The notes under the pieces are model-generated. The model did no database searches. It had not been told where the DNA came from and saw only the letters and a program-made list of their open reading frames with translations. 64,000 bases of DNA from an uncultured Bacteroidales bacterium (GTDB lineage: Bacteria > Bacteroidota > Bacteroidia > Bacteroidales > UBA932), in assembly GCA_900319855.1 (NCBI GenBank), contig ONQC01000005.1, positions 16,442-80,441 of the forward strand. The letters are read 5' to 3'. A program made the position numbers and the translations under genes. Below, piece after piece: positions 54,720 to 62,523 of the stretch; position 1 is the first letter of the stretch, and every line of letters begins with the position of its first letter.

Positions 54720-55235
54720 TTAATACTGTATTTGTGCCATATCTTCCCGGAGTCTCGCCGCCAGCTTGGCTTTCCCCCGGGCGAAGATCGAGCGCAGGGT
54801 GCTCTCTTTCTGTTGGGTCAGTCTGGCGATTTCTCCGTAGCCCAGCCCTTCGATCAAGGTCAGGTTCAGGATCAGCCGGTAGGGGTCCGGAAGGGCTTCC
54901 ATGGCCGAGCGGATCTTCCCGATGTCCGGAAACGGACCTTCCCAATCTGCCTGGTCGACAGGCTCTTCGGCGGATGTCAGGCTGTCTGTGTCCACGAACA
55001 CGGGACCTCTCCGCCGGGCCCGCAACCGGTCGATGGCTTTCCGGATGCAGGTGGTCCGCAGCCAGGCGCCGGCCTGGGCCTGCGAGCCGCTCCGGACCCC
55101 GCCCGCAAGGTACTTCAGCAGGGTGTCCTGCATGACCTCCTCCGCCTGGGCGCTGTCCCGCAGGATGCGCAGGGCCGTGTTGTAAACGGCCTTGCTGTGG
55201 GCTTGGTAAAAGGCGGAGGCTTCCTGGCGTGTCAT
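54720..55235 (-). CDS. ECF-type RNA polymerase sigma factor
   Basis: A 171-residue sigma-70 family protein with region 2 (about 10-75; YNTALRILRDSAQAEEVMQD is the core-binding helix) and region 4 (about 110-165; IARLTQQKESTLRSIFARGK is the -35 recognition helix-turn-helix). It has no region 1 or 3, as expected for ECF factors. It leads an operon with a membrane anti-sigma candidate and an exported DUF2807 protein, and is divergent from trpS. Confidence 0.92.
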   Translation of the reverse strand: MTRQEASAFYQAHSKAVYNTALRILRDSAQAEEVMQDTLLKYLAGGVRSGSQAQAGAWLRTTCIRKAIDRLRARRRGPVFVDTDSLTSAEEPVDQADWEGPFPDIGKIRSAMEALPDPYRLILNLTLIEGLGYGEIARLTQQKESTLRSIFARGKAKLAARLREDMAQIQY

Positions 55236-55303
55236 GGTATCGGAGTGAACAAGCGGCGTTTCGCAGCCGTTTCTACTTTATAAACGTCCGGTCTCGGGTT
55301 TTG

Positions 55304-55335
55304 TTGCAAAAATATATCTACTTTTCTTATCTTTG
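55304..55335 (+). promoter_or_regulatory. Promoter of trpS
   Basis: TTG (55304-55306), 21 bases, then TATCTTTG (55328-55335). A TTG start at 55333 lies inside this -7 box, so the ATG at 55357 is the real trpS start. Confidence 0.7.
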
Positions 55336-55356
55336 CATGATTCAATCGAAAAGGAT

Positions 55357-56376
55357 ATGCAAGAACAAAACAATATTCAGGAGCCGAAGAAGCGGATGCT
55401 GTCCGGCATCCAGCCCAGCGGAGACCTGCATCTGGGAAACTACCTGGGCGCCATCAAGAATTGGGCGGACCGCGTAAACGACTATGAATGTTATTATTTC
55501 ATGGCCGACCTTCACACCATTACGGTGCGGCAGGATCCCGCCGACCTGCGGCGCCGGTCCATCAACCAGCTGGCCCAGTACATCGCCTGCGGCCTGGATC
55601 CGGAAAAGAACGTCCTCTTCCTCCAGTCCCATGTCCCCGCCCATTCCCAGCTGGCCTGGGTGCTGAACTGCTACACCATGTTCGGAGAGCTCTCCCGCAT
55701 GACCCAGTTCAAGGACAAATCCGCCAAATATGCCAACAACATCAATGCGGGCCTGTTTACCTATCCCGTCCTGATGGCGGCGGACATCCTCCTGTACCAG
55801 CCGGACTACGTGCCGGTCGGCGAGGACCAGAAGCAGCATGTCGAGATCTGCCGGGACATCGCGCAGCGGTTCAACAGCATCTACGGGGATGTCTTCAAGA
55901 TTCCCGAGCCGCTGATCGCCAAGACCGGAGCAAGGATCTATGGCCTGACGACCCCGGATGCCAAGATGTCCAAGTCCATCCCGGACGGCTGCGTCTTCCT
56001 GATGGACAGCCCGGACGATATCCGTCGTAAGTTCAAGCGTGCCGTCACGGACAGCGATACCGAGCACTGCGTGCGTTTCGACAAGGAAAACAAGCCGGGT
56101 GTCTCCAACCTCATGAACATCTATGCCACCCTGACCGGGAAGACCATTCCCGAAATCGAGCAGGAATTCGAAGGAAAGGGCTATGGCGTCTTCAAACCGG
56201 CTGTCGGCGAGGTGGTTGTCGAGCATCTGCGGCCCATCCGGGAAGAGGCCGAGCGCCTGATGAAGGACAAGGCCTACCTGAATGATGTCTATATCGCCGG
56301 TGCCGAGAAGGCTTCCTACATCGCCGGGAAGACGCTCCGCAAGGTCTACAAGAAAGTCGGTTTCTACCAGATTTAA
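55357..56376 (+). CDS. trpS: Tryptophanyl-tRNA synthetase
   Basis: Class I synthetase that charges tRNA-Trp. In the 339-residue product, GIQPSGDLHLGNYLG at 17-31 contains the HIGH-type ATP site and KMSKS is at 203-207. QFKDKSAK and VGEDQKQH are typical of the bacterial enzyme. Length is normal. It is transcribed alone; the next gene is convergent. A strong inverted repeat lies between them. Confidence 0.96.
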   Translation: MQEQNNIQEPKKRMLSGIQPSGDLHLGNYLGAIKNWADRVNDYECYYFMADLHTITVRQDPADLRRRSINQLAQYIACGLDPEKNVLFLQSHVPAHSQLAWVLNCYTMFGELSRMTQFKDKSAKYANNINAGLFTYPVLMAADILLYQPDYVPVGEDQKQHVEICRDIAQRFNSIYGDVFKIPEPLIAKTGARIYGLTTPDAKMSKSIPDGCVFLMDSPDDIRRKFKRAVTDSDTEHCVRFDKENKPGVSNLMNIYATLTGKTIPEIEQEFEGKGYGVFKPAVGEVVVEHLRPIREEAERLMKDKAYLNDVYIAGAEKASYIAGKTLRKVYKKVGFYQI

Positions 56377-56413
56377 TCTACCGTCGGGAGCATTTCCTGA
56401 CGTGCAGCGTGTT

Positions 56414-56457
56414 TTTTGCCCCCAGTGTCCGATGCATGAAGGACCCTGGGGGCAAAA
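56414..56457. repeat. Strong inverted repeat between trpS and the GH3 gene
   Basis: Perfect 12-bp arms TTTTGCCCCCAG and CTGGGGGCAAAA. Inside them GTCC and GGAC can also pair. The T-run is on the 5' side of the stem on both strands, so this is not a textbook intrinsic terminator, although its place between convergent genes suggests transcript ends. Confidence 0.6.
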
Positions 56458-56468
56458 TCATTCACGGA

Positions 56469-56530
56469 GGGTGCTTTTCGCACCCGATGCGGAGTCGGCG
56501 CCCGTAGCGGGGGGCAGCACCCGATGCGGC
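56469..56530. repeat. Hairpin and 13-bp direct repeat after the GH3 gene
   Basis: GGGTGC and GCACCC form a 6-bp stem with a TTTTC loop. GCACCCGATGCGG occurs at 56480 and again at 56517. The second copy abuts the GH3 stop codon. Confidence 0.5.
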
Positions 56531-56531
56531 A

Positions 56532-58487
56532 TCAGTAGCTTAGGCCGTGGCCGAAGGGGAAGGTCGGATCCTTCGAGTCGAACGGCATGTCCTCTTTCTG
56601 GGCGCGTACGGCGTCCATGGAGGAGGGAACTTCGAAGGAAAGTTTGCCGACGGGCTTGAACTTGCCGAAGACCACGTCGAGCAGCGCGCTGTCGAAGACG
56701 TCGAAGATCATCAGGCTGGCGTTGAGGTCGGTCTTAACGGCAGGCGGCAGGATACAGGAGGATCCGGTCGGGTTGAAGGCCACGACCACGGGCTTGCCGC
56801 TGGCGCGGAGTTCCATCAGATGGGCCCATTTCTCCGCCGGGAAGTCGATGTTGACTTCGCCCTGCGGACCGCCGAATCCGCGCCGGTCGGCCACGGTCGT
56901 CGTGCGGACCAGGATCAGGTCGGCCTCGGCGGGATTCTCCACGACGGTGGCATATTTCGCGGCCTCTTCCGGCTTGACGCCCTCCGCATAGAGCTTGATG
57001 CCTTCCTTGGCCGGGAGGGTTCCGTCATTGGTCAGCAGGATGTTGGACTCCAGCTGGGCCTGGTAGGCGCGGCTCTGGTTGGCCTCGCTCTGCAGGATGC
57101 CTTCCGCCTTGTCCGGGTCGACATACGGGTTCTCGAACAGCCCGAGGATGAAGTGCCACTGCAGGATGCGCGCGGCGGCTTCGTCGATGCGTTCCGGGGC
57201 GATGCGGCCTTCCTTCACGAGTTCGACGATGTATTCCGGATGGGTCTCGCTGCCGATCTGGTCTACGCCGGCGTTGTAGATCATGGCATAGTTGTCCTTC
57301 AGGGTCGTCTTGCCCTGCAGGCGCGGGTTCAGCGGACCCCGGGAAGCTACGCCCCAGTCGGTGCAGACGGCGCCCTTGAACCCGAGTTCGCCGCGGAGCA
57401 CCTCGGTGCTCAGGATATAGGAGTAGTTGACATTCAGGGTGTCTACGTACGTGCCGCTGTAATAGCCCATGGCGGCGAGGGCGTTCTTGGCGATGCCCGC
57501 CTTCCACGGCATGTAGTGGTACTGCTGGTTGCCGCCCGGATAGACGAGCCAGCTGCCGGTGCCGCCGGCATGCGGGCCGGAACCGGGCCAGTGCTTGAGA
57601 TGGACCAGGATCTTGCCCGGCCCGACCTTGCCGTCCTTGCCCTGGGCGCCGTCCATGAAGGCTTCCAGCATTTCGGTGGTCAGTTCGGCGGATTCGGAGA
57701 AGCAGCCCATGTTGCGGCTCCAGCGCGGCTCGGTCATGACATCGATCTGCGGACCGAGGATCATGTGCAGGCCGACGGCCCGGTATTCCTGGGCGACCAC
57801 GGCGCCGAAGTCTTCCACAAGCTTCGGGTCACGGGCGGAGGTAATGCCGACCTGGCCTTCGTTGCTCGGGAACTGGGAGAAATACTGGGTGCCGCGGACA
57901 TGGGCCCCGGTGCCGGAGCCATGGCGCGGGTCGGTGGAGAACATGATCGGGATGCCGAGGCGGGAGGCTTCGGCGATTTCCTGCATGCCGTTGGACCATT
58001 CGGCGAATTTGCGCGGGGCGCAGGTCCCGTTGTTCAGGATGTTGCGGAAGTTCTTCTCCTCGATGTAGGATTTGGCGGTGGCGGTGCGCCGCATCTGGCC
58101 GATGGCCATGGCATTGGCATTCTGCCCGCCCGGTCCGACCGGTCCGGCATAGCCTTCTTCCTCGGCCTTGGCGAGCAGGGCCTTCTCTTCATCGGTGAAG
58201 TCGTATTTGATCACGCCGCTTTCCGGGACGGCGATGTTGGGATGGAACATCAGGCCGGCCTTCTCTTCCAGGGTCATCTGGGAGACGAGGTCCGCGATAC
58301 GGTCTTCCATCGGCAGGCGCCAGTCTTCATAGGGGTCGATCCGGCCGTTCTTGTTGAGGTCCTTGAAGTGGTATTTCCCTTCGGTCAGGACCGGTGCCTT
58401 CCGGGCACCCAGTTCAGGCTGTTGCAGTTTGGGGCCGCAGGCCGTCAGCAGCAGGAGGGCCAGGGCGGGGAGCAGAATTCTTTTCAT
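56532..58487 (-). CDS. GH3 family beta-glucosidase-like lipoprotein
   Basis: A 651-residue lipoprotein (lipobox LLTAC) that hydrolyses beta-linked sugars. An EF-hand-like calcium loop (DLNKNGRIDPYED) lies at about 43-55 before the barrel. The catalytic nucleophile is D377 in KGAVCTDWGV. Substrate-binding landmarks are KHWPGSGPHAGG and FSTDPRHG. The (alpha/beta)6 sandwich follows from about 440. The ATG at 58487 starts the lipoprotein signal; upstream in-frame sequence overlaps the preceding gene. It lies 19 bases after the MBL hydrolase gene. Exact linkage (beta-glucoside, xyloside and so on) is unknown. Confidence 0.92.
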   Translation of the reverse strand: MKRILLPALALLLLTACGPKLQQPELGARKAPVLTEGKYHFKDLNKNGRIDPYEDWRLPMEDRIADLVSQMTLEEKAGLMFHPNIAVPESGVIKYDFTDEEKALLAKAEEEGYAGPVGPGGQNANAMAIGQMRRTATAKSYIEEKNFRNILNNGTCAPRKFAEWSNGMQEIAEASRLGIPIMFSTDPRHGSGTGAHVRGTQYFSQFPSNEGQVGITSARDPKLVEDFGAVVAQEYRAVGLHMILGPQIDVMTEPRWSRNMGCFSESAELTTEMLEAFMDGAQGKDGKVGPGKILVHLKHWPGSGPHAGGTGSWLVYPGGNQQYHYMPWKAGIAKNALAAMGYYSGTYVDTLNVNYSYILSTEVLRGELGFKGAVCTDWGVASRGPLNPRLQGKTTLKDNYAMIYNAGVDQIGSETHPEYIVELVKEGRIAPERIDEAAARILQWHFILGLFENPYVDPDKAEGILQSEANQSRAYQAQLESNILLTNDGTLPAKEGIKLYAEGVKPEEAAKYATVVENPAEADLILVRTTTVADRRGFGGPQGEVNIDFPAEKWAHLMELRASGKPVVVAFNPTGSSCILPPAVKTDLNASLMIFDVFDSALLDVVFGKFKPVGKLSFEVPSSMDAVRAQKEDMPFDSKDPTFPFGHGLSY

Positions 58488-58506
58488 ATGCTTGTGTTTG
58501 TGTGTT

Positions 58507-59199
58507 TCAGATGACACCGCCGTCGATGCCGATTCCGTCCGCATCCCAGTCAATTTCCTCTTCTGGCTCGTTGAAGGGCTGCAGGAAAGGATTGTGCGTG
58601 CGTTCGTGGCCGATGTTGGTGACGGGACCATGGCCGGGGATGACGTCGATGTCGCCGTCCAGTCCCATCAGCTTGTCCATGATGCTGACGATCAGTTTGT
58701 CATAGTCGCCCCACTCGCTGTCGGTGCGGCCGATGCTGCCGGCGAACAGGGTGTCGCCGCTGACCAGGACCTTGTCCGCCTCGTCCAGGAAGCAGACCCC
58801 GCCGGGGGTGTGTCCCGGGGTCGTGATGACCGTGAAGGACGTCTCTCCGAAGGTCAGGACGTCTCCGTCGTGCAGGGGAGAGTAGGGAAAATCCCTGGGT
58901 GCCTCGGGCATGCCGTAACGGCCGGTGAGCTGCCAGTTGTTGTCGACCATGACTTGGTCTTCCGGGTTCATCCAGACCGGCACGCCGAAGGCCCCGACCC
59001 CGTAGATATGGTCGAAATGTCCGTGGGTCAACCAGATGGCTTTGAGGTCCACCTTCTCCTTGGCGATATAGGCCTTGATCTGCTCCGCTTCGTCCGGAAA
59101 GCAGCCGGGGTCGACGAGGACGCCTTCGAGCGTATCATCCCAGAGCAAGAGGGTCGTTTCCTGGAAGGGGTTGCAGATGAATTTGCGGATGTTCAGCAT
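58507..59199 (-). CDS. MBL-fold metallo-hydrolase, glyoxalase II-like
   Basis: A 230-residue metallo-beta-lactamase fold enzyme. The binuclear site is THGHFDH at about 58-64, PGHTPGG, the bridging aspartate in SGDTLF and PGHGP. It resembles glyoxalase II-type thioesterases. The C-terminus ends in a short acidic tail (EEEIDWDADG). It is divergent from the deoxynucleoside kinase genes with back-to-back promoters. The GH3 gene follows after 19 bases, but no functional link is evident. Confidence 0.92.
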   Translation of the reverse strand: MLNIRKFICNPFQETTLLLWDDTLEGVLVDPGCFPDEAEQIKAYIAKEKVDLKAIWLTHGHFDHIYGVGAFGVPVWMNPEDQVMVDNNWQLTGRYGMPEAPRDFPYSPLHDGDVLTFGETSFTVITTPGHTPGGVCFLDEADKVLVSGDTLFAGSIGRTDSEWGDYDKLIVSIMDKLMGLDGDIDVIPGHGPVTNIGHERTHNPFLQPFNEPEEEIDWDADGIGIDGGVI

Positions 59200-59221
59200 G
59201 GAGGGTCGAATTTAAACTTTA

Positions 59222-59248
59222 CAAATTTAAAGTTTTTCTCTAAATTTG
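59222..59248. promoter_or_regulatory. Divergent -7 elements for the MBL and kinase operons
   Basis: TAAATTTG on the minus strand (59222-59229) and TAAATTTG on the plus strand (59241-59248) form an inverted pair 11 bases apart. The two promoters probably compete for polymerase or share a regulator. Confidence 0.65.
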
Positions 59249-59271
59249 TGAACCGCTAAAACGACAAGTCC

Positions 59272-59895
59272 ATGCACATCGGTATCGCAGGCAACATCGG
59301 CTCCGGAAAAACGACGCTCACCCGCATGCTCAGCGAGCATTACGGATGGACGCCGAAATATGAGGCCGTGACCTACAACCCTTATCTGGAAGACTACTAT
59401 AAGGATATTCCCCGCTGGTCGTTCAACCTGGAGATGTATTTCCTGGAGCAGCGCTTCAAGGATGTGCTGGAGATTGCGCGCAGCAAGGAGACGGTCATCC
59501 AGGACCGCACCCTGTTCGAGGGCGTCTATATCTTCGTGGCCAACAACTACGAGATGGGGAACCTCTCCAAACGGGACTTCGACACGTACATGGGCATGTT
59601 CAACCTGCTGATGTCGCTGGTCAGCCCGCCGGACCTGCTGATCTACCTGCGTTGTTCGATCCCGCATCTGGTCTCCCAGATCCAGAAGCGCGGCCGCGGC
59701 TACGAGCAGAGCATCAGCCTGGAGTACCTGGGCGGCCTGAACGAGCGGTACGAGAAGTTCATCGCCGAGGACTACAAGGGCCATGTCCTGGTCATCGACG
59801 CGGACGACCTGGATTTCGAAAACCGCCCCGAGGACTTCGCGCACATCACGGACAAGATTGATGCGGAACTGTTCGGTTTGTTTGGAAACAATTAA
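59272..59895 (+). CDS. Deoxynucleoside kinase 1
   Basis: A 207-residue P-loop kinase of the deoxyadenosine/deoxyguanosine kinase family, which salvages deoxynucleosides to monophosphates. The P-loop is GNIGSGKTT at 7-15. The DR-type motif is VIQDRTLFEG, and the lid region is IQKRGRGYEQSI. It is followed after 11 bases by a paralogue. Specificity cannot be assigned from sequence. Confidence 0.92.
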   Translation: MHIGIAGNIGSGKTTLTRMLSEHYGWTPKYEAVTYNPYLEDYYKDIPRWSFNLEMYFLEQRFKDVLEIARSKETVIQDRTLFEGVYIFVANNYEMGNLSKRDFDTYMGMFNLLMSLVSPPDLLIYLRCSIPHLVSQIQKRGRGYEQSISLEYLGGLNERYEKFIAEDYKGHVLVIDADDLDFENRPEDFAHITDKIDAELFGLFGNN

Positions 59896-59906
59896 AAGTT
59901 AACGAT

Positions 59907-60527
59907 ATGCATATAGCCATCGCCGGAAATATCGGCAGCGGGAAGACCACGCTGACCAAGATGCTGGCCGCCCACTACGGCTGGACGCCGCGGTTTGAGT
60001 CCGTAGACTTCAACCCTTACCTCGCCGATTTCTACGAGGACATGGAACGCTGGTCCTTCAACCTGCAGATCTATTTCCTCAACAAACGTTTCAAGGACGT
60101 CGTCGAGATCTCCAAGTGCGACGATGTCATTATCCAGGACCGTACCATCTATGAGGATGCCCGGATCTTCGCCCCGAACCTCCATGCCATGGGGCTGATG
60201 TCCAGCCGGGATTTCGAGAACTACTCCGACCTGTTCGACCTGATGATGTCCCTGGTCCGCAAGCCTGACCTGCTGATCTACCTGCGCAGTTCGATCCCGA
60301 ACCTGGTCGCCCAGATCCAGAAACGCGGCCGCGAATATGAGAAAAGCATCCGCATCGACTACCTGACCGGCCTGAACGAGCGTTACGAGGCCTGGATCAA
60401 GGACTATGACGGCAACCTGCTGATCATCGACGCCGACCGCTACAAATTCGGTAATAAACCCGAAGATTTCCAGGCGGTTACCGACATGATTGACGGTCAG
60501 ATGTTCGGTCTGTTCCCCCAGAAATAA
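59907..60527 (+). CDS. Deoxynucleoside kinase 2
   Basis: A 206-residue paralogue of the kinase encoded just upstream, about half of its residues being the same. The P-loop is GNIGSGKTT at 7-15, the DR motif VIIQDRTIYEDA and the lid IQKRGREYEKSI. In bacteria with two such enzymes, one commonly handles dA and the other dG or dC as a heterodimer; a similar arrangement is possible here but not shown. A weak hairpin (CTTACA, TGTAAG) follows the stop. Confidence 0.92.
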   Translation: MHIAIAGNIGSGKTTLTKMLAAHYGWTPRFESVDFNPYLADFYEDMERWSFNLQIYFLNKRFKDVVEISKCDDVIIQDRTIYEDARIFAPNLHAMGLMSSRDFENYSDLFDLMMSLVRKPDLLIYLRSSIPNLVAQIQKRGREYEKSIRIDYLTGLNERYEAWIKDYDGNLLIIDADRYKFGNKPEDFQAVTDMIDGQMFGLFPQK

Positions 60528-60589
60528 CCAGCCTTACAGGCTTGTAAGATATTTTTAAAACCCGCCCTGCGGGACCCATTTTGAACAAT

Positions 60590-60751
60590 ATGAAGAAATA
60601 CGTATGCAACGTCTGCGGGTACGTGTACGACCCGGCAGCCGGCGACCCGGACAGTGGCATCGCCCCCGGAACCGCCTTTGAAGACATCCCCGCCGACTGG
60701 GTCTGCCCCCTGTGCGGCGTCGGCAAGGAAGATTTCAGCCCGGAAGAATAA
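60590..60751 (+). CDS. Rubredoxin
   Basis: A 53-residue iron protein. The four ligands are C6 and C9 (CNVCGY) and C39 and C42 (CPLCG), with the conserved [12 protein letters not shown] and DWVCP segments. Rubredoxins carry single electrons to oxygen- or peroxide-reducing enzymes in anaerobes. It lies 62 bases after the kinase gene with a small hairpin (CCCGC, GCGGG) between, and has its own terminator. No partner oxidoreductase gene is nearby. Confidence 0.93.
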   Translation: MKKYVCNVCGYVYDPAAGDPDSGIAPGTAFEDIPADWVCPLCGVGKEDFSPEE

Positions 60752-60781
60752 TCCCGCGCGGTTGAAAACGCTTTTGATCGA

Positions 60782-60812
60782 GCGACCGGCCAAACCAGGC
60801 CGGCCGCTTTTT
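60782..60812 (+). terminator. Rubredoxin terminator
   Basis: Ten-base arms GCGACCGGCC and GGCCGGCCGC (one mismatch) with a 6-nt loop are followed by TTTTT. Confidence 0.8.
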
Positions 60813-60872
60813 GTTGTCCTTCGTGTGCAGTGCCTCCGAGTGCAGTGTTTTCCGTGCGCTTTCCCCGTTGGG

Positions 60873-60958
60873 ACCTTTTGCGCTCTTCGCTGCTCTCCGT
60901 CGGCTCCCTTACGGGGCCTTTTGCGCTCTTCGCTGCTCTCCGTTGGCTCCCTTGCGGG
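60873..60958 (+). repeat. Tandem 43-bp repeat, two copies
   Basis: Copies at 60873-60915 and 60916-60958 differ at two positions. Each begins with CCTTTTGCGC, the half-site of the adjacent composite repeat, followed by a GC-rich 33-base filler. A third CCTTTTGCGC at 60959 starts composite repeat 2. No gene is supported between rubredoxin and the RAYT gene. Confidence 0.8.
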
Positions 60959-61109
60959 GCCTTTTGCGCAAGTGCTTTTATAACTATTTAATGATCAATT
61001 ACATAGGATTTGCTCTGCGCAAATGGCACCTCCGATGGACCCCCTTTTGCGCAGGGGCTTTCGCAATAGGTCGATTATTAGTATATTAGAAAACGCACTG
61101 CGCAAAAGG
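60959..61109. repeat. Composite palindromic repeat 2 (TGCGCAAA type)
   Basis: Unit 1 is CCTTTTGCGCAA, 44 bases, TGCGCAAATGG (ends 61025). After 16 bases, unit 2 is CCTTTTGCGCAG (from 61042), 45 bases, TGCGCAAAAGG. The arrangement equals that of the copies at 53.1 and 62.3 kb. It lies 66 bases from the 3' end of the RAYT gene. Confidence 0.8.
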
Positions 61110-61180
61110 TCCTCCTCGTTCAGAAAACCTGACAGAGGGCCTCTGCCCGAGGGACCTGTCAGAGGTCCTCTTCGTTCAGA
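61107..61180. repeat. 18-bp direct repeats at the 3' end of the RAYT gene
   Basis: AGGTCCTCCTCGTTCAGA at 61107 and AGGTCCTCTTCGTTCAGA at 61163 differ at one base and are 56 bases apart. The second overlaps the RAYT stop codon. Between them are CTGACAG and CTGTCAG inverted arms and a CAGAGG/CCTCTG hairpin. Confidence 0.65.
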
Positions 61181-62195
61181 GGACTTGTTGGAGAAACTCT
61201 TCCGGGAGAGAGAGAACCCTGGCAAGCTGAGCGATCCCCGCACCGAATCTGCGGTGCAGGGTGCGGGCCAATGTGAGCAGATCCTTTCTCTCCAGCAGTT
61301 CAGGACGTCTGGCGCTGAATTCCGATCTGCATAGAATCAGGGCCCTGGCGGCCAGTTCACTGTCGCTGAATACCAATCCATCAGAAAGACCCTGTTCCTT
61401 TTCCATGAGGGATTCCGTTTTAAAATCCTTCAGGTGGTTGAAGAAGTCCCTGCTGTCCACGAACCGTTCCATGACGGTCGTGTAATCCACAAAACACCTC
61501 TCGAGGATGACGCCGTCATGGAATTCATAGTCTTGCTGGAGTTTCATCCGAGTGCGGAAGATGTCCCGATATTCCCTGTCGGACAAGGATCGGACGGGTA
61601 TGCCTCTTGTCAGGCTGAGATCGGGATTGAAATACAACCTGACGGGACTCCATTTGTACGATATCGGCGAGGCGATGCCTGCTTTATAGGGATTGCGAAG
61701 GATGTAGGCAACTTCACGGCGGAACTGCTCGATGGATGTGACCGCTACCGGGTAATAGTCGTCCGCTCGCAGGATCTCCCGGATGCCATCCCTGCGGGCG
61801 ACCAAAAGGGAAAGCCGCCACAAGTACCGGGTCATGAACTGCCGGCATTCCTCCCATGTCCCGGATAACAGCAGATGGACATGGTTGCTCATCAGGCAAT
61901 AGCATAGTAGGGAAACGTTGCTGTTTGCCACCAGCAATGCCAGGGAATTTACCCCATATTTGAAGTCCTCGTCCGTCCGGAAGAGCAACCGGTCCTTGAG
62001 TGCTTCCGTCGATAGGTGGAAGAAGCCTTTTTTTCCATGGAAAGGGTCATTGAATTCCTTCATCTTTTCATTCTTTATAATCGTAGCAGCAACTCCCCAT
62101 TCCGAGGATTCTTTCATCCTTAGGGGTGGGGAATCCCATGAAAAGGTAGGCATCTTTCCCGACTCTATTCTCGAAACATTGCTCGGCGATGCCAT
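61176..62195 (-). CDS. REP-associated tyrosine transposase (RAYT, Y1 HUH family)
   Basis: A 339-residue protein with a Y1 transposase domain. The metal-binding HUH motif is H105-V-H107 in LMSNHVHLLLSG. The likely nucleophilic tyrosine is Y164 in VAYILRNPYKAG, a strong RAYT signature. A C-terminal segment (about 290-335, RRFGAGIAQLARVLSLPEEF) looks like a helix-turn-helix. An alternative ATG at 62063 gives 295 residues and starts closer to the conserved domain. RAYTs bind and cut single-stranded REP hairpins. The flanking TGCGCAAA-type palindromes on both sides are therefore its likely substrates. Confidence 0.85.
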   Translation of the reverse strand: MASPSNVSRIESGKMPTFSWDSPPLRMKESSEWGVAATIIKNEKMKEFNDPFHGKKGFFHLSTEALKDRLLFRTDEDFKYGVNSLALLVANSNVSLLCYCLMSNHVHLLLSGTWEECRQFMTRYLWRLSLLVARRDGIREILRADDYYPVAVTSIEQFRREVAYILRNPYKAGIASPISYKWSPVRLYFNPDLSLTRGIPVRSLSDREYRDIFRTRMKLQQDYEFHDGVILERCFVDYTTVMERFVDSRDFFNHLKDFKTESLMEKEQGLSDGLVFSDSELAARALILCRSEFSARRPELLERKDLLTLARTLHRRFGAGIAQLARVLSLPEEFLQQVL

Positions 62196-62241
62196 TTTTC
62201 CGTTTTTTTATTGCCATTTTTCTTTTTTTTATTCTGCGACC

Positions 62242-62391
62242 CCTTTTGCGCAACCCCTGTGATAATGTGGTGAAAATCATTCTTGTATAAATCGAGTCGC
62301 GCAAAAGGGGTGTCGGGAAGGCCCCCTTTTGCGCAACAGTAAAATCAAAATGTTGATAGCCAGGAAGTTATCGAACCCCTTGCGCAAAAGG
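62242..62391. repeat. Composite palindromic repeat 3 (TGCGCAAA type)
   Basis: Unit 1 is CCTTTTGCGCAA, 44 bases, CGCGCAAAAGG (ends 62308). After 16 bases, unit 2 is CCTTTTGCGCAA (from 62325), 44 bases, TGCGCAAAAGG. The inner hairpin GCGCAAAAGGGG/CCCCCTTTTGCGC is strong. It lies 46 bases upstream of the RAYT start codon. It fills most of the gap between RAYT and uraA; the rest of the gap holds the uraA promoter. Confidence 0.8.
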
Positions 62392-62469
62392 TGGCGGACG
62401 GGACAGATTGTTGAAAACTTTTTTGAAAAGAAGGGACGCGGGCGGGTCGGAAAAAAGGAAAGAGTTTTT

Positions 62470-62477
62470 TAAATTTG
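62470..62477 (+). promoter_or_regulatory. -7 element of the uracil permease gene
   Basis: TAAATTTG fits TAnnTTTG, 46 bases before the ATG at 62524. No clear -33 TTG is present. Confidence 0.6.
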
Positions 62478-62523
62478 TAATTGCATATTGAGCACAGGCA
62501 GGAAAACCATAAATCCCCTATAT

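Noticed and set aside
62068-62304. A 78-codon frame overlapping the start of the RAYT gene
   Set aside because: It crosses the palindromic repeat and overlaps the RAYT reading frame; no signal or domain is visible.
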